From: Lantana camara
Taxonomy: Eukaryota > Streptophyta > Magnoliopsida > Lamiales > Verbenaceae
Direction of reading: 5' to 3'
Length of the DNA stretch: 64,000 nt
Assembly: GCA_037501455.1 (NCBI GenBank)
Contig: CM074858.1
Location: forward strand, 11,396,501 to 11,460,500
Of the stretch, positions 46,446 through 58,051 are shown one piece after another; position 1 is the first letter of the stretch; every line of letters starts with the position of its first letter. The notes beneath the pieces were generated by a model that ran no database searches, was not told the origin of the DNA, and saw only the letters and a program-made list of their open reading frames with translations. The translations under genes were made by a program, and so were the position numbers.

Positions 46446-49106
46446 TGTAGCACCCTAACCCCCAGGGCACCACATCCCCCGCACTATAGCCTCGATCCAC
46501 GTATGAAATGGAAAGTCCATACATAAACCAAAACTATAGCGAACGGGTGACAATAAAAATGACGAGCTAGGCGGGACACTCTCCCCAACAACACCAAAGC
46601 AAACATGATAATGAAAACGGAAGCAATAAAATCATTCATACGTATAGGTACCATATTTACCGACTAGATACGTATAAATACCAACTTAACTATCAATACA
46701 TTATCATCTCTTAATAATATACATAATCAGGTATCCAAAACATGACAATAATGATCATAACATGATAGGTAACAAAAATATATACAAGAACGGTACAATG
46801 CTAGACCCGTGGTATGCAAGACTTGACCGGACTCCCGCCTAGCACGACCACGCTCTCAAGTACCTGAAAAGTGAAGTATCAGTCTACCGAAGACTGAGTG
46901 AGGGGCAATAATTATATATAACACACATCACATGCAAGTTGTAGCCTCGGGTGAAGACTTTGGGAATAAAATAGATATATAATTCAAGAAACTTAATCCT
47001 TGCCCGAGATTACAACCAATCACTTTAACATTTTAGCTTGAACATTTCATGAACATGTGACCCCGGCGAGTAGGGGCGATTCTCCAACCTTTACACCAAA
47101 CGTGACAATACGTGATTGCTTTATCAATTTAATACATGATCATGCAATTCCATTTAGTGCTCACATAGACAATTTCATGCTTGAAATCATGTAATAACCC
47201 GAGGATAACCCGACATGCCGGATTAATCCCCAGTCTCCTTCTTCCTCCGGGTGATAGCGAGTTTGCAAGGCTCGACTATCCACGACATGGTGTGTGTAGA
47301 GGACATGACCCTCTAGACACGGAACTCCTTCCACCACTAATCTCCTAGTGGCTTCGGGGGTGATCCCAACAATGTGAGGATAATTCAGGAGTTACCCGTC
47401 AGCCCTTGCTTTCCCGGTTGGCTCAAGAATTACCCTCGGGCCCACGTGCAATCATGTACTCGCCAAACTTGCTTGAAAATCATGACAATCAATATTTTCA
47501 TGCTTGAAATGGTTATAACTTTGAAAGCGTTTATAATTATAATATGTTTTGGCCGAAAATAGCACATAAGGGTTATAGGGTTCGATTTACTTAAAACAAA
47601 CCTCACCTTTTCTAACAAAATATAACAAGGATATGCTCTACGGAGCCTGCTCCTCGTCCACGGCCTCGTGACCTGTGCAAACACGACGTATATACGTGAG
47701 ACATGACCTAAAATGGACCAAATATGACGAATGGCGAAAATGTATCGAGACAACGATGAAAATGCAATGTGGCATGATAACATGTTGTTTCACTACATAT
47801 TAGCACATATTATAGCAATTCGGGGTCAAAGAAGTCGTCGGATCGAGGGGTCATTTTCGTAATTTTATGCAGAGAATTTTGTTCTGCAATCCAGGCGGGA
47901 ACGGCCGTTCCGGTCCCCTTTGAAAAAATGGGAACGGTCGTTCCCATGAATTCCCCAAAACGCGCCAACGATTTTAAAAATAAAAGCGCGCCTTTTAGCT
48001 GGGAACGGCCCTTCCGACACCAAGGCCAAAGTGGGAACGGCCGTTCCCATGCTCGGCCGCCTAGTTCCTTTGAAAAGGTGGGAACGCCCGTTCCCACAAT
48101 GCCTTGAGGATGGGAACGGTCGTTCCCAGTTTCTGCAAATTTGAAGAACAGAGCAGAAACAGGGGAAGCTCTCGGCAATGATCAACAAAGCACACAAAAT
48201 CCAATTTTTGATCCCCAAATGCTATTATTTATGGTACTACTCATGCCTATATGTTCAAGAAGTAATAACATAACATTAAACATCCAAGATATGAAATATA
48301 ATCAAGAATTTCAAGTTTCATGCTTGTGCACATATTGATAAACCAAGCTCAAATTTCCAATAATTTCATGAATAAATCATGCCATAACTCAACAAATATT
48401 CACCTAATCATACTTCCAACTAGAATTAATCCATCTAGCACATAATCCTCAAACCCTAACTCAACCAAATATGCTTAACAATCAAGAATTCATGCACAAC
48501 CAACCTTGAATGAAAAAGAAATGGAGAAAGTGGATGAAGACAATGATAACTCCCCAAAACTTAGCAAATTTCTTGAGATTCTTGATGATATGGAGCAAAA
48601 TCTGTTCTTTCCCTTTTCTTCAATATACCGAGAATGAAAGGAAGCCAACCAGTTGGGAGATTTTTGGATGAAATGAAACTATGGAAGCTTGGAGATAATA
48701 TTACGATGTATCAAATTTTGAAATGTGTGAAAGTTCCAATTTTGCCAATTAATCCTCCAAGAATTCAAGTCACGCAATTGAGGATATACACTTTTGAATT
48801 ATGATCAATTAGATCCTTAGAAGATTATGCAATTAAGTCCCTAGAGTTTAGAAAATTATCCAAGTTGGGACAATTTGGTAATTAAACACTCTAGGTAATT
48901 GTTTCATGCAATAAATATTTCCCGTGTCATGAATAATATTTTCAATGATATAAAATCACATAATTCCCATAAACGATATTTCATGAATTTTATAAAAATA
49001 TGAATTGCCACGTAAGAATATTATAAATTAAAGAATCAAAATAAAACCTACGCTCAAAACTCAGACGTGGCGTGCTTACCTGTTCATCCTGAACCGGGGC
49101 GTTACA
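46446..49106 (-). mobile_element. Complete solo LTR G2 (2661 bp)
   Basis: On the minus strand it starts TGTAACGCCCCGG and ends GGGTGCTACA. A perfect 5-bp duplication AACAA flanks it (46441-46445 and 49107-49111). It splits Harbinger ORF1. Non-coding; the pair of long minus-strand ORFs at 47810-48218 arises from the inverted-repeat cluster. Confidence 0.92.
47896..48129. repeat. Inverted-repeat cluster in LTR G2 (GGGAACG-nn-CGTTCCC)
   Basis: Six copies of the 16-bp form GGGAACG-nn-CGTTCCC lie within 235 bp, with centres GC, GT, GC, GC, CC and GT. Four are perfect in the arms; two have arm mismatches. Confidence 0.9.
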
Positions 49107-49827
49107 AACAATAACAACAACAGATTTCTAGGACCTTTTGCGTTTCTTTTTCTCAGAAGTCGCAGAAGCTAGGATTGGATACGAATCGACAAAATTTCCT
49201 TGATTCACTTCTTGGTCTGGCAAAACGGTTGGCATCATTGGATGATATGATGCAGTTTTTCGGGTCTTCTTTGTCAATTGTCAAATCTATGGGGGTGTGT
49301 TGGGCTGCAGCAGACCAGTCAACTGGGCCATGCCCCGTGGCGCTATCCTTCCCAAATATTTTTACCCACGCATCGTACAAAAGAAAGGGTTTCCCATGGA
49401 TACAAGAATGGCTGGGGAATTGCTGAATTAAATCAAAGAGTTAACATACAGAAATTTAAAGTATCAATTTATATCTAATGAAATTGCTTATTTGACCTTA
49501 CTAATCTAAATTTGTACCTGTAAGCATGAATCCCAATCCGAAGCCTCTGCCTCAACCGTAAAAGTACTTGAATTCCAATTCATCCCGCTAAAACTCAATG
49601 CATTTGAAAGCTGGTGATAAGTTTTCTTCCACGACGTGTATTTTGAAGATATATGTGGCTCTGCTTTGATATCGGTCCTTGGCATGTAGTCCTTGAACCT
49701 GGCTTCCAACTGGACTAAAAAACGACTATGGTAACCGTTCAGTGCCTTCCAACCGGTGCTAATTATGTCTCTAAAAGCAAGAATAAGGTTGTTCCCCTCT
49801 TGAACAGTCCATCCAAGACGACCTTTA

Positions 49828-51767
49828 TGTTAGGAATAGTGCCCTAAAAGCCGATTGTATATCCGCTTTGTGCTTTTCCTTATTGTAATCACAGACAATC
49901 TTTGAATAAAATAACGAATTGAGGCAACACTTCTTTATATGCTCTTGTTTGGTATGCGTTTACTTTAGCTGTGCATGTATGAGAACTCCCCTAATCCTGA
50001 TGACTTTAGGACTCTACCATTTAGGTGAAATGGTTCATGAAACGAGCCCTATATCACATAAGTCATGATTAGTAAAATACTCCAAGCCGATGAGTCCTAC
50101 AGACAGTGGGAGTGTCGACCTGACTCCTCTAAGGCTTGCTTGTGGGATCACGCCCTTAAGAAGGACCACCTTGTTTCATGGAGGTGCAAAGTGTATAGTT
50201 GATACGTGCGTGATACATGAGGGTGCTTACTTTAATAAGTAAGTTCACTGAGGTGCCCCGTGTGAGAACATTCCTAAATGGGAAAGGAAGTTTCTATTTC
50301 AGGAAATGGAAACTTCCAGATTAGGAAATATCTCACGAGTCATTGATGTGATTAATTGATCCTTAGACTTGAGGTTCCTTGTCACTTTATGAGTTAACTC
50401 TGTAGTCTTAGGTATAAGCTTTAAAGGGTGTCACATTAGACAACTGATTCAAGGCTTATGCTGGGGCTGCACAAGTGATTCATGAAAGTGAATGAGAATC
50501 AAGAAAGGACCTACACTTGCGTTTGCAAGGTGATCTCTTATTGTGTAAGTCATTCATATGCCATATGGAGTCCTTGGCCAAGGCAGTAGATCAAGACATC
50601 AAGAAAAGGGTTTCTTGGATTGAGATCAAATGGATATGAAATGCACTTAGCTTTAAGACCGGATTATTAGGGTTCTGATTATTCCCTTGCCCTAGATCTT
50701 GGTTGAGAGATAGTAAGTAGGAGGATTGTATCTCGCATGAATCAGTGACTTAAAGGTTCTGTCGAATCCGAACATTCCAATTCAGCTAGGGGTTAAACAC
50801 CTGTTGCTAGACTATGGTCGTTTAATCTGTGGACTAATTAATTAATTAGTGAATTAATTAATTAGGGTCACTGCTAATTGAATTGAGAACCTAGAGGGTC
50901 ACACACAACAACTTGGTTACATGAGTTGAGGCTTGAAAATGATTAAACGAGTTAATCGGGCCAAGAGGGTTCCACACGTGTGAAATCACACGTGTGGCTC
51001 ACGTGAGTGACACGTGTCACACACGTGTGAATATAAATATATTGTATATATATGTTTTAAATAATTAATTTGTTAATTATTTAATAGACTTTGGTTTAAT
51101 TTTGAATTAAAAAGAAAGTCTAATTTTGGAGAAAATAATCTAGTTAATTAATTATGAATTAATTAATTAGATAAAATAAGTTATTTATTTTATAATAAAT
51201 AAAGTATAAAATTATCCAAAAATAGTTTGGATATTTTTAGCTCTCTTAAAAGTTGACTTGAATTAGAATTCAAAGTCAAAGTTGGAAAATACTTGATGAT
51301 CAAGTAATAGGAGAGAGAGGAACCAAATCCTTGCCCAACAAGGATTAGGATCGGCGCCCCTCTCCCTTTTCCTATATATAGGGGAGCTCATGCTCCCCTT
51401 TAGAGCTAATTGACAATTCTTTTGGTTCATGTGTTGAACACCTTCCTTTCTCCAAGATCAAATAAACCCTAGGTTAAGCCTAAACACTAACTAGAGAACT
51501 AGCATCCTTACTAGTTAGATTGTGATCAAGTTGGTGGACTTTCTCTAGAGACTTCAAGTTAGAAGTTTGAAGATTCGAGCTTTACCAAGGAGAGGGGATC
51601 AAGCCGCGAGAAGAGCGTTCTTGGGTGGCTTGAAACGCTTCAAGAAAGAATAAAAGAAAAGTAAGTTTTCTATCTCTACGAATTTGGTTACACGATTGCG
51701 AGTCCAAGGTCCTTTTGTTGGGAAAATTTTTTAAATTCCGCTACTTTCTGATTCGTGTTTTCCAACA
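49828..51767 (+). mobile_element. Copia-type solo LTR (family T)
   Basis: 1940 bp, starts TGTTAGGAATAGTGCCC, ends GTGTTTTCCAACA. The flanks CTTTA (49823-49827) and CTTTC (51768-51772) are a 5-bp target duplication with one mismatch. It matches the LTR at 23951-25889 inverted. No primer site or interior follows, so it is solo. It interrupts Harbinger ORF1 about 31 bases after its ATG. Confidence 0.87.
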
Positions 51768-51798
51768 CTTTCACTTTTGATTTTCCTGAACCTTCCAT

Positions 51799-52105
51799 GC
51801 AGGCCATCGACGTTTGCATTAAAGAAGTATACAAAATCTTTCAAGTAAAAAGATCTTAATGACAACAATAAATGTCTTCACATTTTTTAAATAACCGAAC
51901 CAAGTAGAAACAAAAAATACGATTTCTGATAAAAACAACACAACTTTACAAGTATCATAACTTAATCTGCAATTGTCAACATAACAGCGTTTAGAAGTCT
52001 CAACAAAGATATTCTGGAGTTCTAAATAACAACACTGAACATTTTTTGAGATTTGATACAGAACATACTAGTAAAAACGTTTTTCAACAAACACAACAGA
52101 GCAAA
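51799..52105. other. Spacer between Harbinger ORF1 and transposase
   Basis: Non-coding. The two Harbinger ORFs lie head to tail on the minus strand with about 300 bp between them. Confidence 0.5.
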
Positions 52106-53487
52106 CTAATGTCTCTCACGCCATTCATTGTACATTGATTGGGCAAGCTTCTCGCGCCAATTAGTCCAGCCTTGTGTTGTTTGAACATGTTCAACATAAT
52201 CACCTAAAGTCTCATCTACTTCAGGCTCCTCGGGGACCAACGCTTCGAAGGGGTCTATCGTCATTTCCAGTTTAATGAAATTGTGGAGGAGGCAACAAGC
52301 GATGATGATTTTATTCTGTGTCTCTATGGGGTAGAAATACGAGCTACGCAGCACCCCCCATCGTATCTTTAGCACTCCAAAAGCCCTTTCAATTACATTC
52401 CGAGCTTTTGAATGACGAAGATTGAAGAGCTCTTTATAATTCTGAGGCCTAGCTGTCCTGCTACCCCATTCCTTCAAATGGTACCTCACTCCTCGATACG
52501 GCGCTAAGAAACCCTCCCCGTTCGTGTAGCCAGCATCACATAGGTAATAATTCCCTATCAAAATAGGGGTGTTAGGACTTACATTAAAAAATAGCTACTA
52601 ATATTTAAAGAAATGTTCAACTAAATGTGTTTCTAACATTTGCAACTGACCTCTAGGAACTCTTAGGCCATTTGGTCTAAAGATTGCATCTTTCAGGACA
52701 CGTCCGTCAGCTGCTGAACCCTCCCAACCAATCAACACATAAACAAAGTTTAAATTACAATCACATACTGCTAGGGTGTTTACACATACTACACCCTTTC
52801 TACTACGGTAACGAGCTTGATGGGCAATAGAGACTCTCACTGGCACATAAGTTCCGTCTAAAGCACCCAAACAACCCTACCAAAAGCAATGAATAATGAT
52901 TACAAAATACAAACAATCCATTGAACGCAAACTCAGACTTGCACAATTTAATCACAAATACTTACTTTGAACCATTTCCACTTGTCGTCCTCGCAATCGT
53001 CACTGATAGGGTCAGGCTTAACCATGAAAATTTCATAACATTTTAGCACTGTATTCAACACACCATGAAAGTGACGACTAACAGTCCTACCCGACCTTTG
53101 AAAAGACTTTTTTACTACACAATTTTTTTGATGGTGTGAAAGAACACTAAAGAACATGGCCACTTGTTTGGCAATGGAGACCCCGCGTGTCGCACTAAGC
53201 CCCTTCCCCTGCTCTAGAACCACACACAACTTTGCAAAAACATTAATTCCTAAGCGCAATTGGTCAATACAATCTTGCTCACTTAATTTCACTAAACCAT
53301 GGAGATGTTCTATTTGTGCTGGAATCTTAGCTAATAAACTATACTGACCATAACATCGACGTGTTAACTCTGCATCCAAAATATCACTTTCCAACAACAA
53401 GTAAACAAGCATCAACATATTCATTACTTGATATCGAATAAGCTCCAATGCAAGGACAACCTCTTCTTTATCATACAAACCATCCAT
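52106..53487 (-). CDS. PIF/Harbinger DDE transposase, apparently intact
   Basis: Three exons, 53487-52966, 52876-52651 and 52554-52106, with GT-AG introns of 89 and 96 bp, give 398 aa from an ATG at 53487. Residues about 103-149 hold the helix-turn-helix region (GVSIAKQVAMF, then FQRSGRTVSRHF). The DDE catalytic residues are present: Asp181 in GALDGT, Asp256 in CDAGYTN and Glu305 in NVIERAFG. The segments FLAPYRGVRYHLKEW and IACCLLHNFI are characteristic. Its Myb-like partner ORF downstream on the same strand is destroyed, so the element is not self-sufficient. Such genes are also domesticated in plants (HARBI1/ALP1-like), but the adjacent dead ORF1 favours a transposon. Confidence 0.9.
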
Positions 53488-54218
53488 TCTACAATTTTTA
53501 GCAACAAATTTTTAACATGGACTACCCATAAATCTGAAAAGCAAGAGCAAGCACAAATGCTGTAGAAATCACGCAAAAGCAATTACCATGTTCACGCAAT
53601 AACTTATTCATGAAACTCAACATAAATGCTTTTCAATCTCCACTATTCACACAATTTCACTAAGCCTCGAAATTATGAACCCAAATCATATGAAAAAATT
53701 AACTAAAAATTAATTAAATCCAACATCTGTAGTTGTAGAGAAACTAATGGATTATGATACTTTCTTGTTGCACAAATCGCGTATACTCAGCTATGTCTTG
53801 CCCGCGAAATGAAAAATGAAAACCAATACTGCACCTGTTGTTCACAAATGCAAAGCTTTGTCCTGCCCGCGAAATGGTCTTCACTTATATATCAAGACTG
53901 CGCAATGTGGGAAGTTTAAAAAATTTCAACACAGCTTTGCGGGAAAAATTGGGAAGTAGGGGGAGGTTGAACCCTAATTTTGGATGGCAGATTCCTGTAA
54001 TTAAACTTAACTTTGGGATTTTATGGTAATTTCCCCTGCCCCAGAAAACGAAGGATGGATGGCTGGCACATGCCAATTTGCCATGTCTGCCGCCTCTGCT
54101 CATATCCTGCGGCTCCTGCTCCTATGGCACTCATAGACCTTAATCTATGGAAAATATGCGGCGGAAATGGGTGGCCTAAGGGTTGGAAACACCCAGATAC
54201 ATCCAAAGTAAAGAAGGC
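53488..54218. other. Harbinger flank and spacer before block B'
   Basis: No supported gene. The segment near 53790-53880 contains a short direct repeat (CTTGCCCGCGAAATG and CCTGCCCGCGAAATGG). Terminal inverted repeats of the Harbinger element could not be identified. Confidence 0.4.
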
Positions 54219-55563
54219 CTTAATATATAGAAAACGTCTTCTCATGCTCGGGAGATTATGTTTTGTCTAAATTATCTAATAAGATTTTAACTTACTCTTT
54301 TCCATCCAAATACTAGTTTTTTTTTTCTTTTCCATAGAGCATTTTCATGACGCGTTTACCAGGTGCTATGAAATGGGGGGGCCTTTCCTTCGCCTATCAT
54401 ATGTATTGGCTTGGTTTTGTCCCAGGTTAGACCATATAGGTGTAAAACTTTTCCTATTAATAATAAATGTGTTATCATTTACCAGAAACTTAAACTTAAA
54501 ACTTTTGATTAAATTAGTATAACGTCGAACGCATTATTTGTAAACTAGCCCAGGCATCCAAATACTAGTGATATAGCAAACTAATAACATTATTTGCACC
54601 AAGAATCGCTATAAACTACTATACTGATAAAATATAGCAATAATTTTTATATTTTGAACTGTGATACATTCTTAAGGTTTTTTTTTTTTTCTTTTTGAAC
54701 CCCGTTTGGGTATGCATGTGTTAGAAAAAAAAAACTACATCCTAAAGGTTTTTAAATGTCGCATCGTTATAACCGTATTAATATTGTGTTGATATTCGTA
54801 TTCTTATATATATATATCCTATAAGCCATAAGTATAGAATCCATAAATTAAAACCTTTTATGCTGCAAATTAAGTCGGCAGTCTAATGAGTTTAGAATTT
54901 AATGAATTATTTATTACTGATGGTTAAATTGACGTTTCTTGTGGTGTTTCGTAAGATAAAATTGTAAAGAAATCTTCATTTTAAATATATTCATGTATAT
55001 TATGAGTTGTATATTTCTTTCATTCTATCTCACTTTAAACTTAGTCCGTTCGTTGTATTTCAAAAAAATTACATATTCTCTTATGTTGTTCAAATTTCTT
55101 GTTCTTTTAAGATCTCTAGAAAGGGTTGGCTGATGAGTTAATTTTATATACATGATAGCCTAAAAAAATAGATTGAAATTGTAATGTGATGAAATAAATG
55201 AATAAAAACTCGTATGTCATTCTATATAGCTAATGAGAATTAAAACATATATCAAAATAAAGTACAAGATTCAGGATGATTATTACAAAATTTGCCTCAT
55301 TATAAATTTTGGTCTCTAATTAACATTTAAACCGAAATAGCCATGCTGAAAAATGTGACTATTATATACTAGTGATTCTGCACACTTATTATGTAATTTA
55401 TAATTATTTTTAATATAATTATAGTATAATAAACAAATAAAATAAAATAATATCAAATTAATATAAAGTAGTAGCTCAAGTAGAAATTAAAAAATATTAA
55501 AAAAATTAAAATATAATAAAAAAATTAAAATGAGGTGAGAAGAAAAAAGAATTAAAGAAAATT
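54219..55563. repeat. Duplicated block B' (copy 2)
   Basis: Matches pieces of 17539-26400 in order and orientation but without the class II/Copia nest and the LTRs. It therefore serves as the empty-site reference for those insertions. A T-run lies at about 54679-54692. Non-coding. Confidence 0.75.
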
Positions 55564-56279
55564 TGATAGGGGGAAAATCGGAGGCTTATAGCTGGGCTCC
55601 ACGTGGCATGCCACGTAGGAAGGCAGAGCCCGGTCAGCCCTCCTAGTCAGGTCCAAATCAGTCAGACGTTCGACCCAACACTTGGTCTCTCGGAAAAGTT
55701 GCCAGCAAGCCATGCTATGGAGGTCCTCAACCCAGGGTCTCCTTCCGACCGAAGAATGGACGACCCAGGAGCTTGACCGACCTATGTGCTACTGGACAAC
55801 TGCATTCAATGCGCGTACCACCCTCAGCTGGCCGCATTAATTGCGGCCACATCCAGTACTGTGTCAGTTGTCCTGGCAAGAGCAGAGGCAGTGCTTTAGC
55901 TGCAAAAGCACTGTTCCGGCCACCTAGCGCCTCTCTCCCGCCAGACAAGATCCACACTTTCTGGGAGGTGTACCCACACGCATGGAGACCCTCTCCTCTC
56001 TATAAAAGCCCACCTCCGCCATTAGCCATGGTAAGCTTTCCTTCACGCATTGAACTCGTTACTCTTTTTGCATTCTCGACCCAGAGCTTGAACTGACTTG
56101 AGCATCGGAGTGCCAAAATGGGTTCAACCCCTCTTTCCCCTGTTTTGACCTTTGAATTCACGTTTGCTTCACTTTTTTCAGTCCAGGAAAGCATCAGAGT
56201 CATCTCACTTTACAAATATCTTGGGTGATTGGGAGTCTTAGTTTGTAGTCTAGCGCATAGCCAGATTTTGACACCATCA
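55564..56279 (+). mobile_element. 5' LTR of a Ty3/Gypsy element
   Basis: TG...CA, 716 bp, ending ACACCATCA; immediately followed by a TTGGCGCCGTCTG primer-site-like sequence (56282 onward) common in plant Gypsy elements. A TATA box CTATAAAAGC lies at 56000. The 3' LTR is not in the window, so the boundaries rest on these signals. Confidence 0.7.
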
Positions 56280-56353
56280 TCTTGGCGCCGTCTGTGGGAA
56301 ACTCTGAACAAAAAACCTATATCCAGTAAACTCTTAAAGATCCTTCAGCAAAG

Positions 56354-58046
56354 ATGGTCCAAACTCGGCACGCACGCCGTGTCTACGGCGAAAACTGTGA
56401 AGAGATCTTCCCTGATCTCAATGCCCCCGGTGGAAACTTCCCGCCCCCCGTGGTGGGAATCGCTGCTATGGAGACCGGTCCCAGCGCACTAAGCCGACTG
56501 ATCCTATCAGAGACGGACCTGACCGACTATGTTTAGCAATGTAGGGTAGAGGCCCTGGCGGCGGCGAGGGAGAACAGAGAGCCCAATATGCCTGTTCCCC
56601 GCGAGGAGGTCCTTTCGCACTAATCCCTTAAAATGTCATCTATCCCACGATCCAAGGGCCCTCCGCACATTTGGCGTACACTGTCCAACAGTCCACCAAC
56701 CAACCCAGTTGTTGGGGATATCCGCCGCTCCCTTATGCCCAGAACCCTTACGCTCAGCCGCAGACCATCTACATCGCTCCCGCCCCAGTGGTCCAGCGCC
56801 AAGTCCATTTTTGAACGCACATGGACGAGGGTTTCGATGATAACAAAAACCCACCTCTCCGCCGGGAGCCCGCAAGAAGAAGGGTTGATCCTGAAGAGGA
56901 GCGTCCTTCACAAATCCTTAGAAACGTGAGGGAGGACGACAGAGGAGCTCGCCACATTGCCGAGACCACCAGTGAGATGAACAAGGTGCCCCCATCCCCC
57001 GAAACGTCCCGGTATTTGACCGCTTAGGGGCTAGGGTCCATCCCGACGCCTATCTGCGGGCCAACCGTGGTCATTGCGTCGGCCCAGGTGACGTCCGAAA
57101 CCAGCTCCAGGAGACAACAACAACAGCAGCAGCAACAGCAGCATTACCTTGCCGACCCAGCTTAGGGGTCGGAATATTTTGATCCACAAGAGGAAGTGTC
57201 ATCACACGTTCCTTGCGGGCCAGGTCAGGAAGTAAGGGTGCCTGCTCATCACGACGAGCACCCACCCTGGTGTCAGGGAAGGGTGTACTGCAACGAAAGG
57301 GAGGCAAGGTCCCCCTTTTGTAACGAGATCATTGACGCAAAGGTGGTAGACAGAGTCCCCACCAATTTGCCAACTTATCACGGGAATACTGACCTCGTGA
57401 AACATTGTTCAAAATTTGAGGCCCAGGTCAGCCTCTACGGCCACTCTAAACTTATCTGGGCCAAAATCTTTGAAACTACGCTCGAGGGTCCAGTCGAAAA
57501 CTGGTTCGAACGATTGGTCCCCCCACAACATCAGGGATTATGCCCACCTGGCTGAGAAATTCAAAGCTCATTTCTCCTCCATGACAGGAGTCAAGCTCCC
57601 GGCGACCTATCTATACAACATCATCCAAGAGGAGGGTGACACCTTGAGAAGCTTCTTCAGTCGTTTTAATGAAGCTTTCGTCAAGGTGGAAAACCCTGGG
57701 ATCGACGTACTGACCCAGACTCTTCACAAGGCCATCCTTCACGCGGAGTGTGCCGATGAAATCATCCTCCTATCCCCGTAGAACCTGGAAGAGGTCATAG
57801 TCATTGCCCGCCATTTTATGCGCCTTGAGGAGGTCAAATCCACCACTCGCGCACAAGGGCGCAGAAATGACAGGCGAGCATACGATCCAACCTCCGACCA
57901 ACTCCCCAGATCCAACCCACCTCGATCGGAACCTCCTAGGCTCACAAACCGGATGGAGCAAAGGCTCAAGAGAGAGATGCCCTCAGGAAGAGGAGCCAAA
58001 AGAGCCTATACCCCATTAGTCTGCCCTATTGAGGAGATATATGAGG
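56354..58046 (+). pseudogene. Gypsy gag region, multiply broken
   Basis: An ATG at 56354 (in MVQTRHARRVYG) starts the frame, which meets a TAG near 56535. A Pro-rich and degenerate stretch follows. The gag core is recognisable at about 57315-57780 (LPTYHGNTDLVKH, WAKIFETTLEGPVENWF, then HLAEKFKAHFSS and LRSFFSRFNEAF), with a frameshift near 57515 and a stop at 57779. The C-terminal basic part runs to 58046, where solo LTR G3 interrupts it. Gag is the structural protein of the retrotransposon particle. Confidence 0.82.
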
Positions 58047-58051
58047 TCATG

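Larger units (their letters stand above)
44999..51798 (-). pseudogene. PIF/Harbinger Myb-like ORF1, split by three insertions
   Basis: On the minus strand the coding sequence starts at the ATG at 51798. Its pieces lie at 51798-51768, 49827-49107, 46445-46194 and 45032-44999 (stop TAA). Piece 2 shows the Myb-like DNA-binding region (FRDIISTGWKALNGYHSRFL, then WKKTYHQLSNAL) and the motif DAWVKIFGKDSATG, typical of the accessory Myb protein that Harbinger transposases need for nuclear import and DNA binding; it also has a likely intron around 49430-49520. Piece 3 is the conserved C-terminal region (EEIFEAIGSLPMHIELQ) and contains an in-frame TAA. The gaps are an LTR, a solo LTR and a hAT element, each with its own target duplication. 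It is clearly dead. Confidence 0.85.

Noticed and set aside
47810..48218. Two 117-122 codon minus-strand ORFs in LTR G2
   Set aside because: The repeated GNDRSH/RPFP peptides mirror the inverted-repeat cluster; other copies of the LTR do not conserve the frames.
55727..57307. Minus-strand ORFs in the Gypsy LTR and gag
   Set aside because: Shadows of the + strand Gypsy element with no recognisable domains.
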